Assembly: GCA_016288815.1 (NCBI GenBank) | Contig: JAEELF010000044.1 | Span: 1-59,688 of the forward strand | Direction of reading: 5' to 3' | Length of the DNA: 59,688 nt | DNA from: Ruminococcus sp. | GTDB taxonomy: Bacteria; Bacillota; Clostridia; Oscillospirales; Ruminococcaceae | Shown here: positions 16,948-26,085 of the stretch, piece by piece | How positions within the stretch are numbered: the first letter of the stretch is position 1 | How the letters are laid out: each line of letters begins with the position of its first letter | The notes under the pieces: generated by a model | The model's database searches: none | What the model was told of the DNA's origin: nothing | The model's input: the letters and a program-made list of their open reading frames with translations, nothing else | Program-made: the position numbers and the translations under genes

Positions 16948-18505
16948 GCGGCGCTATCATGCGGAGTATCCCGCCGAGGAGCCTGTAGCCGAGCTTTTCG
17001 TGCTTCACGGTCTCGCGCGTGACCTCGCGGCACTGTGCAAGAGTTGCCTGGAAATCGCGCTCTATGTCGAATATGCACGACGCCCCGTAGAGGTACGCGG
17101 CGCACTCGAAATGGTGGTAGAGGCTGCGGTAATCGAGGTTTATCGACCCCACGACCGCCTTCAGACCGTCCGCGACGAACACCTTCGAGTGGACGAACCC
17201 GGGGGTGTACTCATAGATCCTGACGCCTGCGCTGAGCAGCGAGCGGTAATGCCGCTTCGCGACTGCGTAGGCGCTTTTTTTGTCCGGTATACCGGGGAGT
17301 ATCAGTCGGACGTCTATCCCGCGCTGTGCGGCGAATCTCATGGAATTTTCGAGCTCGCCGTCGAGGATAAGGTAGGGCGTCATGATGTGGACGAAGGTCG
17401 TCGAGCGGTTCAGTATATCCATGTAGATGTTCTCGCCGACCTTCTCATTGTCGAGCGGGATATCGCCGAACGGCATGACATAGCCGTCCCCGGAGGTCGT
17501 GCGGTTCGGTATGCCGACGAAGCTCCACTCGGGGACGCGCTCGGTGATGTTCCACATCTGGAGGAACATGAGTGTGAAGCTGCGGACGGCGTCACCGGTG
17601 AGCATGATTCCGGAGTCCTTCCAGTGACCGAAGCGCGGCTTGAGGTTGATGTATTCGTCCGCGAGGTTGACACCGCCCGTGAACGCTGTGTTGTTGTCCA
17701 CGACGAGTATCTTGCGATGGTCGCGGTAGTTGTAGTGAGTGGAGACCACGGGGCGAATCGGAGCGAAGTCCTTGCACTTTATCCCCAGCTTCGCGAGGCG
17801 CTCGGGGTAGTCGAAGGAGAGGGAGGATATCTCGCACATACCGTCGTACATCACGCGGACGTCCACGCCCTGCGCGGCTTTTTCGCGGAGTATGGAGAGG
17901 ATCGTCCCCCACATCTTTCCCTCGTCGAGAATGAAGAACTCGAGGAAGATGAACTTCTCCGCCTTTTCGAGCTCCTCTATCATCGCCTCGAACATCTCCT
18001 CGCCGGAGGGGAAGTAGCGGGACTTTGTCCCGGAATACAGCGGAAAACAGCCTGTCCGGCAGAGGTAGCGGCTGAGGTCGTCGGTGCCGGAGGAGATTAT
18101 CTCGGGCGCCTTTATTACGGCTTCGTCCTGCGGGATAGCGGACTTCGTATCCGAGATGAGCTTGCTCACGCGGCGTGTCAGCGCCTTATGACCGATGTTC
18201 ACCTTCGTGTACCAGAGGAGAGCGGTCCCGGGGATAGGCGCCGCCATGATGACCGCCAGCCATGTCAGCTTCGCGGAGGAATCCATTCCGCAGTTGAACA
18301 GATAGAACACCATGAACAGCGAGAAGACGTACTGGAAAATGCGAAAATACGGCAGTATCTCGTTCATCCTGACGTAGATGACGAGGAATATCAGGATTTG
18401 TATGAGTATGAGCGCTGCAAATATTATCAGTCGGCTGAAAAGCAGCCGGAGAATGCCTTTTTTACGCTTCGGCAGCAGCCTCAGCGGTTCGTGACGGTCG
18501 TTCAT
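16940..18505 (-). CDS. cls: Cardiolipin synthase (phospholipase D family)
   Basis: Joins two phosphatidylglycerol molecules to cardiolipin and glycerol at the membrane. The 521-residue protein has a basic N-terminus, two membrane segments (about 20-75), and two HKD motifs: HYNYRDHRKILVVD (about 238-251) and HSKVFVADG (about 424-432), the latter followed by the usual GSINLDYRS. Length and architecture match bacterial Cls with N-terminal anchors. RBS AAGGAGG lies before the ATG. It is a single-gene unit with its own promoter. Confidence 0.94.
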   Translation of the reverse strand: MNDRHEPLRLLPKRKKGILRLLFSRLIIFAALILIQILIFLVIYVRMNEILPYFRIFQYVFSLFMVFYLFNCGMDSSAKLTWLAVIMAAPIPGTALLWYTKVNIGHKALTRRVSKLISDTKSAIPQDEAVIKAPEIISSGTDDLSRYLCRTGCFPLYSGTKSRYFPSGEEMFEAMIEELEKAEKFIFLEFFILDEGKMWGTILSILREKAAQGVDVRVMYDGMCEISSLSFDYPERLAKLGIKCKDFAPIRPVVSTHYNYRDHRKILVVDNNTAFTGGVNLADEYINLKPRFGHWKDSGIMLTGDAVRSFTLMFLQMWNITERVPEWSFVGIPNRTTSGDGYVMPFGDIPLDNEKVGENIYMDILNRSTTFVHIMTPYLILDGELENSMRFAAQRGIDVRLILPGIPDKKSAYAVAKRHYRSLLSAGVRIYEYTPGFVHSKVFVADGLKAVVGSINLDYRSLYHHFECAAYLYGASCIFDIERDFQATLAQCREVTRETVKHEKLGYRLLGGILRMIAPLM

Positions 18506-18536
18506 AGTTGCCTCCTTCGCGGGTCGTTACACACTG

Positions 18537-18565
18537 ATTATACCACATTTTCCCAGTCGAAACAA
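18537..18565 (-). promoter_or_regulatory. Sigma-A promoter of cls
   Basis: Minus strand TTGTTT (18560-18565), a 17-base spacer ending in TGTGG, and TATAAT (18537-18542). Confidence 0.7.
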
Positions 18566-18642
18566 GGGGATAACCGACGATTGCGGGGGAGGTTTAGGTA
18601 AAGTTAAATGATAAAAATAATGTTTTCGCGTGCGGGGACTAT

Positions 18643-18670
18643 TGACAAGCGGGCGGAAAAGGTGTATAAT
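18643..18670 (+). promoter_or_regulatory. Promoter of tRNA-Pro
   Basis: TTGACA (18643-18648), a 16-base spacer and TATAAT (18665-18670), 12 bases before the tRNA. Confidence 0.85.
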
Positions 18671-18681
18671 TATAAAGCTAT

Positions 18682-18758
18682 CGAGGTGTGGCTCAGTTTG
18701 GTAGAGTACTACGTTCGGGACGTAGGGGCCGCAGGTTCGAATCCTGTCACCTCGACCA
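18682..18758 (+). tRNA. tRNA-Pro (anticodon CGG)
   Basis: A 77-nt cloverleaf with 7-bp acceptor stem CGAGGTG/CACCTCG, anticodon stem CTACG/CGTAG around loop TTCGGGA, T-arm with TTCGAAT, discriminator A and encoded CCA. Anticodon CGG reads proline codon CCG. The C1-G72 pair and A73 are typical of bacterial tRNA-Pro. Single-gene unit with its own promoter and terminator. Confidence 0.95.
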
Positions 18759-18782
18759 GCGGGGACGTCCCCGCATACAGAA

Positions 18783-18816
18783 CGCGCTCCACTTTTTGTG
18801 GAGCGCGATTTTATTT
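18783..18816 (+). terminator. Intrinsic terminator of tRNA-Pro
   Basis: Perfect 10-bp stem CGCGCTCCAC (18783-18792) with GTGGAGCGCG (18798-18807), loop TTTTT, followed by ATTTTATTT. Confidence 0.9.
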
Positions 18817-18852
18817 CCGCGTATCAGAAATATGCCGAACGCATTTGTATTT

Positions 18853-18928
18853 GTAGGGGACGCCGCCCACGGCGTCCCTTTTTGTATACCCGAAAACCTA
18901 CGGGCGGACGACGGCGTCGGCCCCTGCA
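18853..18928. repeat. Intergenic repeat element, copy 1
   Basis: Starts GTAGGGG and ends with near-complement CCCCTGC. Inside is a perfect 9-bp hairpin, GGGACGCCG (18857-18865) with CGGCGTCCC (18870-18878), followed by TTTTT. The first 26 bases match 48073-48098 with one difference, so this is a dispersed family. It may double as a terminator. Confidence 0.6.
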
Positions 18929-18956
18929 ATTATAACATGAAAAACACTGTTTGCGT

Positions 18957-19604
18957 TTATTTGCCGCGGGACTCGAAATCCTCGTCAGCCTTGGCGCGCC
19001 ACTTATTGCTGAGCGGCTTCGCGGAGCGCATCTCGCACACCGCCTCGCACAGCGCCCCGAACATCACGGAAGTTCCCTTGACGTCTGCCTTGTAGTTGAC
19101 CGCGCGGTCGCGCTGGATTCCGATGTCGCCGGCAGTCTTGGCGGCGTCAATGTTGGCGCCGAGGAAGATGAACTCCCAGCCATGCTTTTTCTGCTTTTTC
19201 TCGATGAGCTTCTTGACTTCGGCGTGGGAGAATTTGCGGCTGGCGTTCTCCATGCCGTCGGTCGTGATGATGAAGAGGGTCTTCTCGGGGACGTCCTCCT
19301 CGCGGGCGTATTTGTGGATATTGGAGATGTGCTTGACAGCTTCGCCGACCGCGTCGAGGAGCGCAGTGCAGCCGCTGGGAACGTAGTCCTTTGCGGTCAG
19401 CTCGGGGACTTCGCTTATGGGGAGACGGTCGTGCACCACGCGGGAGTCGTTACTGAACATAACGGTCGAAACATAGGCTTCTCCGGGTTCGCCCTTCTGC
19501 TTTTTGAGGAGAGAATTGAATCCGCCGATAGTGTCGGCAGTGAGGTCGCACATGGAGCCGCTCTCGTCGAGGATAAAAACGATTTCTGTAAGATTCTTTT
19601 TCAT
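18957..19604 (-). CDS. von Willebrand factor A (vWA) domain protein
   Basis: 215 residues that are essentially one vWA domain without signal peptide or membrane segment, so cytoplasmic. The metal-binding MIDAS motif is intact: FILDESGSM (about 10-18), a Thr in GCTALLDA (about 79) and ITTDGMEN (about 113-120). Such stand-alone domains act as protein-binding adaptors, sometimes in TerY-type or stress systems. RBS GGAGGT lies before the ATG. It is flanked by repeats on both sides and oriented like the macro-domain gene upstream. Partner unknown. Confidence 0.85.
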   Translation of the reverse strand: MKKNLTEIVFILDESGSMCDLTADTIGGFNSLLKKQKGEPGEAYVSTVMFSNDSRVVHDRLPISEVPELTAKDYVPSGCTALLDAVGEAVKHISNIHKYAREEDVPEKTLFIITTDGMENASRKFSHAEVKKLIEKKQKKHGWEFIFLGANIDAAKTAGDIGIQRDRAVNYKADVKGTSVMFGALCEAVCEMRSAKPLSNKWRAKADEDFESRGK

Positions 19605-19705
19605 AATGATACCTCCGTTTTTTTCGGGACTGTTTCCCTTACTGTGACTTTATTATACATCACGGGCGGAGGTATATGGTCGCTTTGAAAGCGACATTTG
19701 GAATA

Positions 19706-19852
19706 GGTTTTAGGTGTCAGTAGGGGACTGCGTCCGCGGCTTCTAACCGTTCATGAACGAATGTCCCTACAAAAACGTGGGCGCCTGAACGGCGCCCACA
19801 CACCCTGATACCTGATACCTAAAACCTGAAACCTGACACCTGATACCTTTCA
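19706..19852. repeat. Inverted-repeat-bounded intergenic element with tandem CCTGAYACCT tail
   Basis: GGTTTTAGGTGTCAG (19706-19720) is mirrored with one mismatch by CTGATACCTAAAACC (19812-19826). The interior has GTAGGGGAC facing GTCCCTAC, and a perfect 9-bp hairpin GTGGGCGCC/GGCGCCCAC near 19778-19800. From about 19804 the sequence is a degenerate tandem array of CTGA(T/A/C)ACCT units reaching the macro gene stop codon at 19850. No coding potential. Looks like a non-autonomous MITE-type element; that is inference. Confidence 0.55.
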
Positions 19853-20938
19853 GATGCCGATGAGTGTCTGGTCGAACGCGAACAGCGCCTCGTTTATCTG
19901 GAAGACATCGTATATCCCGCGCTCGATGAAATACCTGATGATGAGGTCGAATTTCAGGCTCCCCGACAGCGCGAAGCCCGCCTTCCCGAGCAATGCCTCG
20001 GTCTCGGGGAGGGACAGCTCGAGCGCTATCGCGAACGCAACGGCAGTCTGCTTTTTGGGCTTGTAGTTGACATCGCTGCGTATCTTCGAGAACAGCTTGC
20101 GGTCGATGTTCGCCTTTTTGTAGGTCTGGACGTCGGTGAGACCGCGCTCGTCGATGAGCCTGAGCAGCGCCTGCGAGAAGGACTCGTCCGTAGCGCTCAG
20201 CATATCCTCGAGGGACTGCTCCGCGCGCTCCTCACACAGCTCGAGGTTCGCCATGGGAGCGGCTTCCTTCCTGCGCGCACTCTTGAAGCTGATGCTCGGG
20301 AAGAGCGGCTTGCGGGGCTTGTTAGTCTCAGTCGGTGCGGACATCGCCGCTGCATTCCCCATGAATGCCTGTGACTGCATAAACGCGCGGCGGTCGCGGT
20401 CATCGTGTTCTTTAGCGTAGGCGTCGTCGATGTACTGCCTGATGTCCGCGATGAGCGACGACCCCGCCGCGAAGGAGTCCCTGTCGAAGATGACGAGGGT
20501 GATGTCCATTTCGTGCTCCGCGAGGAAGTCTGCAAACGCCGACACCGCCACCCGCACAGCCTTGTCCTTGGGGTAGCCGTAGACGCCGGACGATATCAGC
20601 GGGAAAGCGACCGACTCACAGCCGTTTTCGAGCGCGAGACTGAGGGAGTTGTCGTAGCAGGCGCGCAGCAGCTCCGGCTCGCCGTTATCGCCGCCGCGCC
20701 AGACGGGTCCCACGGTGTGGATGATGTATTTGCAGTCCATATCGTAGCCCTTTGTGAGCTTTGCCTGACCGGTCGGGCAGCCGCCGAGGGTCATGCACTC
20801 TTTCAGGAGCTCAGGTCCTGCCGCACGGTGGATCGCGCCGTCCACGCCTCCGCCGCCGAGCAGAGACGAGTTCGCGGCGTTGACTATCGCGTCCGCGGAG
20901 AGTTTTGTGATATCGTTCCTGACAATGGTGAAGGGCAT
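19850..20938 (-). CDS. Macro domain protein with C-terminal helical domain
   Basis: Residues 1-165 are a macro domain, which binds or hydrolyses ADP-ribose derivatives: [23 protein letters not shown] (catalytic loop) and [14 protein letters not shown] (phosphate loop) are both intact, so activity such as O-acetyl-ADP-ribose or ADP-ribosyl hydrolysis is plausible. After a low-complexity linker (about 175-235) comes a helical domain (about 245-355) whose pattern, [20 protein letters not shown] onward, looks like a helix-turn-helix-related module. Total 362 residues. The RBS GGAGG lies inside the end of the MATE gene and the ATG begins 1 base past its stop, so they are co-transcribed. Confidence 0.87.
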   Translation of the reverse strand: MPFTIVRNDITKLSADAIVNAANSSLLGGGGVDGAIHRAAGPELLKECMTLGGCPTGQAKLTKGYDMDCKYIIHTVGPVWRGGDNGEPELLRACYDNSLSLALENGCESVAFPLISSGVYGYPKDKAVRVAVSAFADFLAEHEMDITLVIFDRDSFAAGSSLIADIRQYIDDAYAKEHDDRDRRAFMQSQAFMGNAAAMSAPTETNKPRKPLFPSISFKSARRKEAAPMANLELCEERAEQSLEDMLSATDESFSQALLRLIDERGLTDVQTYKKANIDRKLFSKIRSDVNYKPKKQTAVAFAIALELSLPETEALLGKAGFALSGSLKFDLIIRYFIERGIYDVFQINEALFAFDQTLIGI

Positions 20939-20939
20939 A

Positions 20940-22304
20940 TTAACCTCCGTTTCCGGATCGCTTCGAGACCTTTCTGAGGAGCACGATGAAGATCACGAGC
21001 TCCACGATGAAGGTCAGCGACCATGAGATGATGTAGGACATATAAAGGCATGGGAGAGTGTGGAATTCAGGCATTCTGAAGACGGTGTATATCCACAGGA
21101 GACGCAGTCCGCAGACGCCCACGACCGTAACGACCATAGGTACGAGCGAGTGCCCGAGCCCGCGTATCAGACCCGTGGTGACGTCCATGAGCCCGCAGAG
21201 GAAGTACGGCAGGCAGATGTAAGCCATACGCACCAGACCCGCCTCGATAGCCTCCTGCGAGTCGGTGATGTAAACGGACAGCAGGGGACGTCCGCAGAGG
21301 TAGACGGCCGAACCGAATGCCGCTCCCGCGACGAATACCGACACGAGGCAGATCACCATTATCCTGCGGATACGGTCGAAGCGGCGGGCGCCGTAGTTCT
21401 GTCCGACGAAGTTGAGGGCGGTCTGGTGGAAGGAGTTCATCGTGGTGTAGACGAAGCCCTCGATATTGCCGGCGGCGGCGTTTCCGGACATAACCACCGA
21501 GCCGAAGCTGTTCACCGAGGACTGGATTATGACGTTCGATATCGAGAACAGCGAGCCCTGTATCCCGGCAGGGAAGCCGATAGTGAGTATCCTGCCGAGC
21601 TGGCGGCGGTAGAATCGCATTTTCCGCAGCTCGAGCCTGCATTCGTCGGTGCGGCGCATGAGTGCGGTGATGACGAGCACCGCGGAGATGAGCTGTGATA
21701 TAGTCGTCGCGAGGGCGACTCCCGCGACATCCATTTTGAAGGCGAGCACGAACAGCAGGTTCAGCAGGACGTTGATGAATCCCGCAGCTGTGAGAAAGTA
21801 GAGCGGGCTGCGGGTGTCGCCGGCTGCACGGAGTATCGCTGCGCCGAAGTTATAGAGCGTGCTCGGTATGATGCCGAGGAAGTATATCTTCAGGTAGACT
21901 GTGGACAGCCCGATGACGTCGTCCGGCGTGCCCATGAGGGAGAGGAAGGTGTGTGAACCGAGCACCCCGACGACTGTGAGCACAGCCCCGCTGACGAGCG
22001 CGGTGGGTATCGCAGTGTGGACGGTCTTGTGGACGTCCGAGGGCCTGCCGGCACCGATACCGTGCGCGACCGAAACACCAGCGCCTACTGACAGCCCGAT
22101 AAACAGGTTCACGAGGAGGTTTATGAGGGCTCCGGTCGCACCGACTGCCGCGACAGAAATGCTCCCGCAGTAGCGTCCGACGACGACGAGGTCGGCGGCG
22201 TTGAAGAGGAGCTGGAGTATCCCCGTGAGGATAATGGGGACGGTATAGAAGATTATCCTGCTCAGAAGAGGACCCTCGCAGAGGTCCGGCGAGCCGTTGC
22301 GCAT
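20940..22304 (-). CDS. MATE family multidrug/metabolite exporter
   Basis: 454 residues with twelve hydrophobic segments arranged as two similar halves, the MATE design; these carriers export cationic or other compounds against Na+ or H+. The start region ([20 protein letters not shown]) and the segment [13 protein letters not shown] are typical. RBS GGAGTGATATA precedes the ATG. The tRNA-Ser terminator lies only 51 bases upstream, so transcription may come partly by read-through. Substrate cannot be told from sequence. Coupled to the macro-domain gene downstream. Confidence 0.92.
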   Translation of the reverse strand: MRNGSPDLCEGPLLSRIIFYTVPIILTGILQLLFNAADLVVVGRYCGSISVAAVGATGALINLLVNLFIGLSVGAGVSVAHGIGAGRPSDVHKTVHTAIPTALVSGAVLTVVGVLGSHTFLSLMGTPDDVIGLSTVYLKIYFLGIIPSTLYNFGAAILRAAGDTRSPLYFLTAAGFINVLLNLLFVLAFKMDVAGVALATTISQLISAVLVITALMRRTDECRLELRKMRFYRRQLGRILTIGFPAGIQGSLFSISNVIIQSSVNSFGSVVMSGNAAAGNIEGFVYTTMNSFHQTALNFVGQNYGARRFDRIRRIMVICLVSVFVAGAAFGSAVYLCGRPLLSVYITDSQEAIEAGLVRMAYICLPYFLCGLMDVTTGLIRGLGHSLVPMVVTVVGVCGLRLLWIYTVFRMPEFHTLPCLYMSYIISWSLTFIVELVIFIVLLRKVSKRSGNGG

Positions 22305-22354
22305 TATATCACTCCATAGTTCAAAAGCCCCCGTGCGGGGACTTGTTATAACAC

Positions 22355-22386
22355 AAAAAACGGATGAAGCAGAACTTCATCCGTTT
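22355..22386 (-). terminator. Intrinsic terminator after the tRNA-Ser genes
   Basis: Perfect 12-bp stem AAACGGATGAAG (22358-22369) with CTTCATCCGTTT (22375-22386), 5-base loop, and a minus-strand T-run. Confidence 0.88.
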
Positions 22387-22405
22387 GCGCGGAAAAATTT
22401 CCGCT

Positions 22406-22495
22406 TGGCGCGGATTGAGAGATTTGAACTCTCGCGCCGGTTTCCCGACCTACTCCCTTAGCAGGGGAGCCCCTTCACCACTTGGGTAAATCCGC
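22406..22495 (-). tRNA. tRNA-Ser (anticodon GCT)
   Basis: 90 nt including encoded CCA. Acceptor GCGGATT/AATCCGC, anticodon stem CTCCC/GGGAG around loop CTGCTAA (anticodon GCT, reads AGC/AGU), a long variable arm typical of serine tRNA, T-loop TTCAAAT and discriminator G. Confidence 0.95.
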
Positions 22496-22635
22496 ATTGC
22501 TGGTGAATAATAAAGATATTTGAACTGTGTCTGACCGCTCCGGACAAAGTCCTGTATGCGATGTACGACTGAGAGTCTTACACGAAGTAAGCGAGCTTGC
22601 GAGCGTCAACGTGCTCCGCGCGCGCCCGCTCGGCG

Positions 22636-22725
<90 letters not shown>

Positions 22726-22789
22726 GTAACTATCGAAAGGAGACGCGCCGCGAGGCTCATGCTCCGCTGATTGCTTAGTCAGCTTTTTT

Positions 22790-22818
22790 ATTATACCACA
22801 GCTTGGAAGTCAAGTCAA
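22790..22818 (-). promoter_or_regulatory. Promoter of the tRNA-Ser pair
   Basis: Minus strand TTGACT (22813-22818), 17-base spacer ending in TGTGG, TATAAT (22790-22795). Confidence 0.82.
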
Positions 22819-22976
22819 GGAGATTTCGCGACGGAAAAGAGAAAAAAATCTATGTTCAAATTGTGCAGTCTGACGAATCCGACGTCCCGGCCGCGCAGCT
22901 GCGGTCAATTTATTATTAATGTATAGGTAAAAATTAGAAAAAATTAGATAAACGACAGATTTTTTCAAAAATGTAC

Positions 22977-23005
22977 TTTACACAGGGGCGGATTTAGTGT
23001 AAAAT
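22977..23005 (+). promoter_or_regulatory. Promoter of the pyrH-frr-uppS operon
   Basis: TTTACA (22977-22982), a 17-base spacer and TAAAAT (23000-23005), 34 bases before the pyrH ATG. Confidence 0.72.
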
Positions 23006-23039
23006 AGAAACAGTATAATATTTTGTGAGGTGTGCAATT

Positions 23040-23750
23040 ATGGAACCCAAGTTCAAAAGGATCCTTCTCAAGGTCAGCGGCGAGGCTCTCGCCGGCGAAA
23101 AGAAAACCGGTCTCAACTACGATATCATCACCGACATCTGCAAAAGCATCAAGAAAACTGCCGACGCAGGAGTGCAGGTAGCAGTAGTTGTCGGCGGCGG
23201 AAACTTCTGGCGCGGACGTTCGAGCGGCGCTATGGACCGTACCCGCGCAGACCATATCGGTATGCTCGCAACTGCCATGAACTCCCTCGCGCTCGCCGAC
23301 GTGCTCGAATCCCTCGGCTGCGACGTGAGAGTCCAGACCGCTATCACGATGCAGCAGGTCGCTGAGCCCTATATCCGCAACAGAGCCGTACGTCACCTCG
23401 AAAAGGGCAGGATAGTCATTTTCGGCTGCGGCACGGGCAACCCCTTCTTCTCCACTGACACCGCCGCTTCGCTGCGTGCAGTCGAGATAGAGGCTGACGT
23501 CTTCCTCAAGGCTACCCTTGTTGACGGCGTTTACGACAAGGACCCCCATAAGTACCCCGACGCGAAGAAGTACAGCACACTCACGTTCAGTCAGGTCATC
23601 GGCGAGGAGCTCGGCGTCATGGACTCCACCGCTGCCGCTATGTGCCGCGACAACAAGATGAAGATGCTCGTCTTCGACCTCTCGCGTCCTGATAACATCT
23701 ACGACGCCGTTATGGGCGAGGACGTAGGCACACTCATTTCCGAAGAATAA
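23040..23750 (+). CDS. pyrH: UMP kinase
   Basis: Phosphorylates UMP to UDP; bacterial hexameric amino-acid-kinase-fold enzyme, usually regulated by GTP and UTP. The 236 residues carry KVSGEALAG (about 8-16), [11 protein letters not shown] (about 53-63) and [10 protein letters not shown] (about 137). I chose ATG 23040 (MEPKFK) because GAGGTG lies upstream and it gives the family N-terminus; an ATG five codons earlier is too close to that site. Followed by frr after 27 bases, the usual pairing in Firmicutes. Confidence 0.96.
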   Translation: MEPKFKRILLKVSGEALAGEKKTGLNYDIITDICKSIKKTADAGVQVAVVVGGGNFWRGRSSGAMDRTRADHIGMLATAMNSLALADVLESLGCDVRVQTAITMQQVAEPYIRNRAVRHLEKGRIVIFGCGTGNPFFSTDTAASLRAVEIEADVFLKATLVDGVYDKDPHKYPDAKKYSTLTFSQVIGEELGVMDSTAAAMCRDNKMKMLVFDLSRPDNIYDAVMGEDVGTLISEE

Positions 23751-23777
23751 ATCCGCTAACGAAAGGAATGTTTCACA

Positions 23778-24332
23778 ATGAAAGAACAGATAAACCTCGC
23801 AAAGGAAAAAATGACCAAGACCCTCAATGCCCTCGGCAATGAGTTCGCTTCTATCCGTGCCGGCAGAGCCAACCCCGCTGTCCTCGACAAGGTGCTCGTT
23901 GACTACTATGGCTCTCCCACGCCCGTCAACCAGATGGCAGCTATCTCCGTTTCCGAGGCACGCATACTCGTTATCCAGCCGTGGGACAAATCCACCCTAA
24001 AGCTCATCGAGAAGGCTATTCAGGCTTCCGACATCGGTATCACTCCCACCAACGACGGCTCCGTTATCCGTCTTGCCTTCCCGCAGCTCACTGAGGACCG
24101 CCGCAAGGAGCTCTGCAAGAGCATAAAGAAGTACGGCGAGGAGGCTAAGGTTACTATCCGCAATACACGCCGCGACGTCATGGAAAAGCTCAAGGCGATG
24201 AAGAAGAATTCCGAGATCACCGAGGACGACCTCAAGGACTGCGAGAAGAAGGTGCAGGATGTCACCGACAAGTTCTGCGCTGACGTTGATAAGTCAGTTG
24301 CTGACAAGGAAAAAGAGATCATGACTGTTTGA
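23778..24332 (+). CDS. frr: Ribosome recycling factor
   Basis: Splits the post-termination ribosome with EF-G. 184 residues, standard length, with the hinge region sequences GRANPAVLDKVLVDYYG (about 30-46) and TPVNQMA, and the C-terminal helix pair rich in Lys/Glu. RBS AAAGGAA precedes the ATG. Lies between pyrH and uppS in the conserved order. Confidence 0.97.
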   Translation: MKEQINLAKEKMTKTLNALGNEFASIRAGRANPAVLDKVLVDYYGSPTPVNQMAAISVSEARILVIQPWDKSTLKLIEKAIQASDIGITPTNDGSVIRLAFPQLTEDRRKELCKSIKKYGEEAKVTIRNTRRDVMEKLKAMKKNSEITEDDLKDCEKKVQDVTDKFCADVDKSVADKEKEIMTV

Positions 24333-24340
24333 GGTGAACT

Positions 24341-25087
24341 ATGGCTATATTCGGTAAATCAGACAAGACCCCCGAGGAGCGCGGTCTCCCCGAGAATCTC
24401 CCGAAGCACGTCGGCATTATCATGGACGGCAACGGCAGATGGGCTAAGAAGCGCGGACTTCCGCGCAAATTCGGTCACAGGGAGGGCGCCAAGACCTGTA
24501 AGAAGATAATCCGTTACTGCCGTGAGATAGGCATTCAGAACGTTTCGCTCTATGCCTTCTCCACCGAGAACTGGAACCGCCCCGATGACGAGGTGCACGC
24601 TCTCATGGACATCTTCCTCAGCTACATAGAGGACGTCCGCAAGTCTCTCCCCGAGAACACGCGCTTCATCTTCCTCGGCGACAAGGAAGCCTTCAACCCC
24701 GAGCTCCGCGAGAACATGATAAAGCTCGAGGAAGAGACCAAGGACCGCACAGGCATGAACCTCATGCTCGCGCTCAACTACGGCGGCAGAGACGAGATAA
24801 CCCGCGCTGCACGCCGGCTCGCACAGCAGGTCGCTGACGGCACGCTCAAGCCCGAGGACATCACCGAGCAGTCCATCTCCGACAACCTCTACACAGCAGG
24901 CTTCCCGGACGTTGACCTCGTTATCCGTCCGAGCGGCGAGCTGCGCCTGTCCAACTACCTTATCTGGCAGTGCGCCTACGCCGAGTACTACTTCACAGAC
25001 GTTCTCTGGCCGGATTTCTCGCCGGCTGACCTCGATAAGGCACTCATCGACTTTGAAAGCAGACAGCGCCGCTTCGGAGGCGTATAA
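24341..25087 (+). CDS. uppS: Undecaprenyl diphosphate synthase (isoprenyl transferase)
   Basis: Condenses isopentenyl diphosphate onto farnesyl diphosphate to make the C55 carrier for peptidoglycan and other wall polymers. 248 residues. IIMDGNGRWAKKRG (about 26-39) has the catalytic Asp; FSTENWNRP (about 76-84) and the C-terminal DLVIRPSGELRLSNYLIWQ region bind the diphosphates. RBS GAGGTG lies 8 bases after frr. Its stop overlaps the cdsA start by one base (TAATG). Confidence 0.97.
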   Translation: MAIFGKSDKTPEERGLPENLPKHVGIIMDGNGRWAKKRGLPRKFGHREGAKTCKKIIRYCREIGIQNVSLYAFSTENWNRPDDEVHALMDIFLSYIEDVRKSLPENTRFIFLGDKEAFNPELRENMIKLEEETKDRTGMNLMLALNYGGRDEITRAARRLAQQVADGTLKPEDITEQSISDNLYTAGFPDVDLVIRPSGELRLSNYLIWQCAYAEYYFTDVLWPDFSPADLDKALIDFESRQRRFGGV

Positions 25088-25995
25088 TGCTTGTCCGTAT
25101 AATCTCAGGAGCGGTCGGCGTGGCGATAATGGTCGTGGTGTTCATCTTCCACGACACGCTGTTCCTGCCGATAATGGTCGCCGCGATGATCGCGGTGATG
25201 CTCTTTGAACTGCTCCGAGCGGTGAAGCTGGAAAAATGTCTCCCCATACTCTGCGCGGCTGAGCTGGCGGGAGTATCCGTCCCGCTTATCGCTTACATGA
25301 CCGCAGAGGGAAAGGCTGTCTTTGACTACACCTCCGCCGGACTTCAGGGCGGACCTGAGCTCATATCCGCGAAGGCTGCCCAGATGAATCAGGTGATACA
25401 GTTCGCAGTGATACTCGCCGCAGCGTTTGTCATCTTCCTCACATGGCTGAAAAAGCACAAGGAGATACGCTACGAGCAGGTGTTCTTCGCGCTCGCGAGC
25501 ATGGTGCTCGTGCCACAGGCGATGTCCACTATGGTGCGCATCGACAGATGCAGCCACCACCACGGTCTGTTCCTGCTCATAATGGGACTGTGCGGTGCGT
25601 GGATAGCCGACACCGGCGCGTACTTCACAGGCGTAGCCCTCGGCAAGCACAAGCTCTGCCCGGAGATAAGCCCCAAGAAGACTATCGAGGGCTTCGTGGG
25701 CGGACTTCTCGTGACGGGTATCGTCTATGCAGCGGCTTTTTACTTCTATGACAGCAAGTACCACATCAGGGACTTCTCTGCGGTGACGCTCATCGCAGTA
25801 TTCGTTATGGGCGTGGTATGTGCGGTCATCGGCACGATAGGCGACCTCTCCGCGTCAATGGTCAAGAGGCAGATAGGCTTCAAGGACTACGGAAAGATAA
25901 TGCCCGGACACGGCGGGCTCATGGACCGCTTCGACAGCGTTATTTTCGTGCTGCCGACGTTCTATGCGTTCATCACGCTCACGGGGATAGTATAA
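25087..25995 (+). CDS. cdsA: Phosphatidate cytidylyltransferase
   Basis: Makes CDP-diacylglycerol from CTP and phosphatidic acid, the precursor of all phospholipids including the cardiolipin made by cls in this window. 302 residues with about eight membrane segments and the CdsA signature near the C-terminus: SASMVKRQIGFKDYGKIMPG then GGLMDRFDS (about 255-285). Translationally coupled to uppS by a one-base overlap. A 90-base gap to dxr holds no clear terminator. Confidence 0.95.
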   Translation: MLVRIISGAVGVAIMVVVFIFHDTLFLPIMVAAMIAVMLFELLRAVKLEKCLPILCAAELAGVSVPLIAYMTAEGKAVFDYTSAGLQGGPELISAKAAQMNQVIQFAVILAAAFVIFLTWLKKHKEIRYEQVFFALASMVLVPQAMSTMVRIDRCSHHHGLFLLIMGLCGAWIADTGAYFTGVALGKHKLCPEISPKKTIEGFVGGLLVTGIVYAAAFYFYDSKYHIRDFSAVTLIAVFVMGVVCAVIGTIGDLSASMVKRQIGFKDYGKIMPGHGGLMDRFDSVIFVLPTFYAFITLTGIV

Positions 25996-26085
25996 TACCT
26001 TTGGAAGGAGACTAACGCGGACTGCGTATAGTCCCTTTCGCATTTTATGAAATAGATAGACATACAATAAAAAGGTGGTCCAGTC

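Noticed and set aside
16802..18601. A 599-codon plus-strand frame
   Set aside because: It runs antisense to the clearly identified cardiolipin synthase and has unnatural composition.
18608..19095. Short frames across tRNA-Pro and the following spacer
   Set aside because: They run through the tRNA and its terminator and have no coding features.
19804..19852. CRISPR array
   Set aside because: The CTGAYACCT units are tandem without spacers, degenerate and only about 50 bases long; no cas genes are near.
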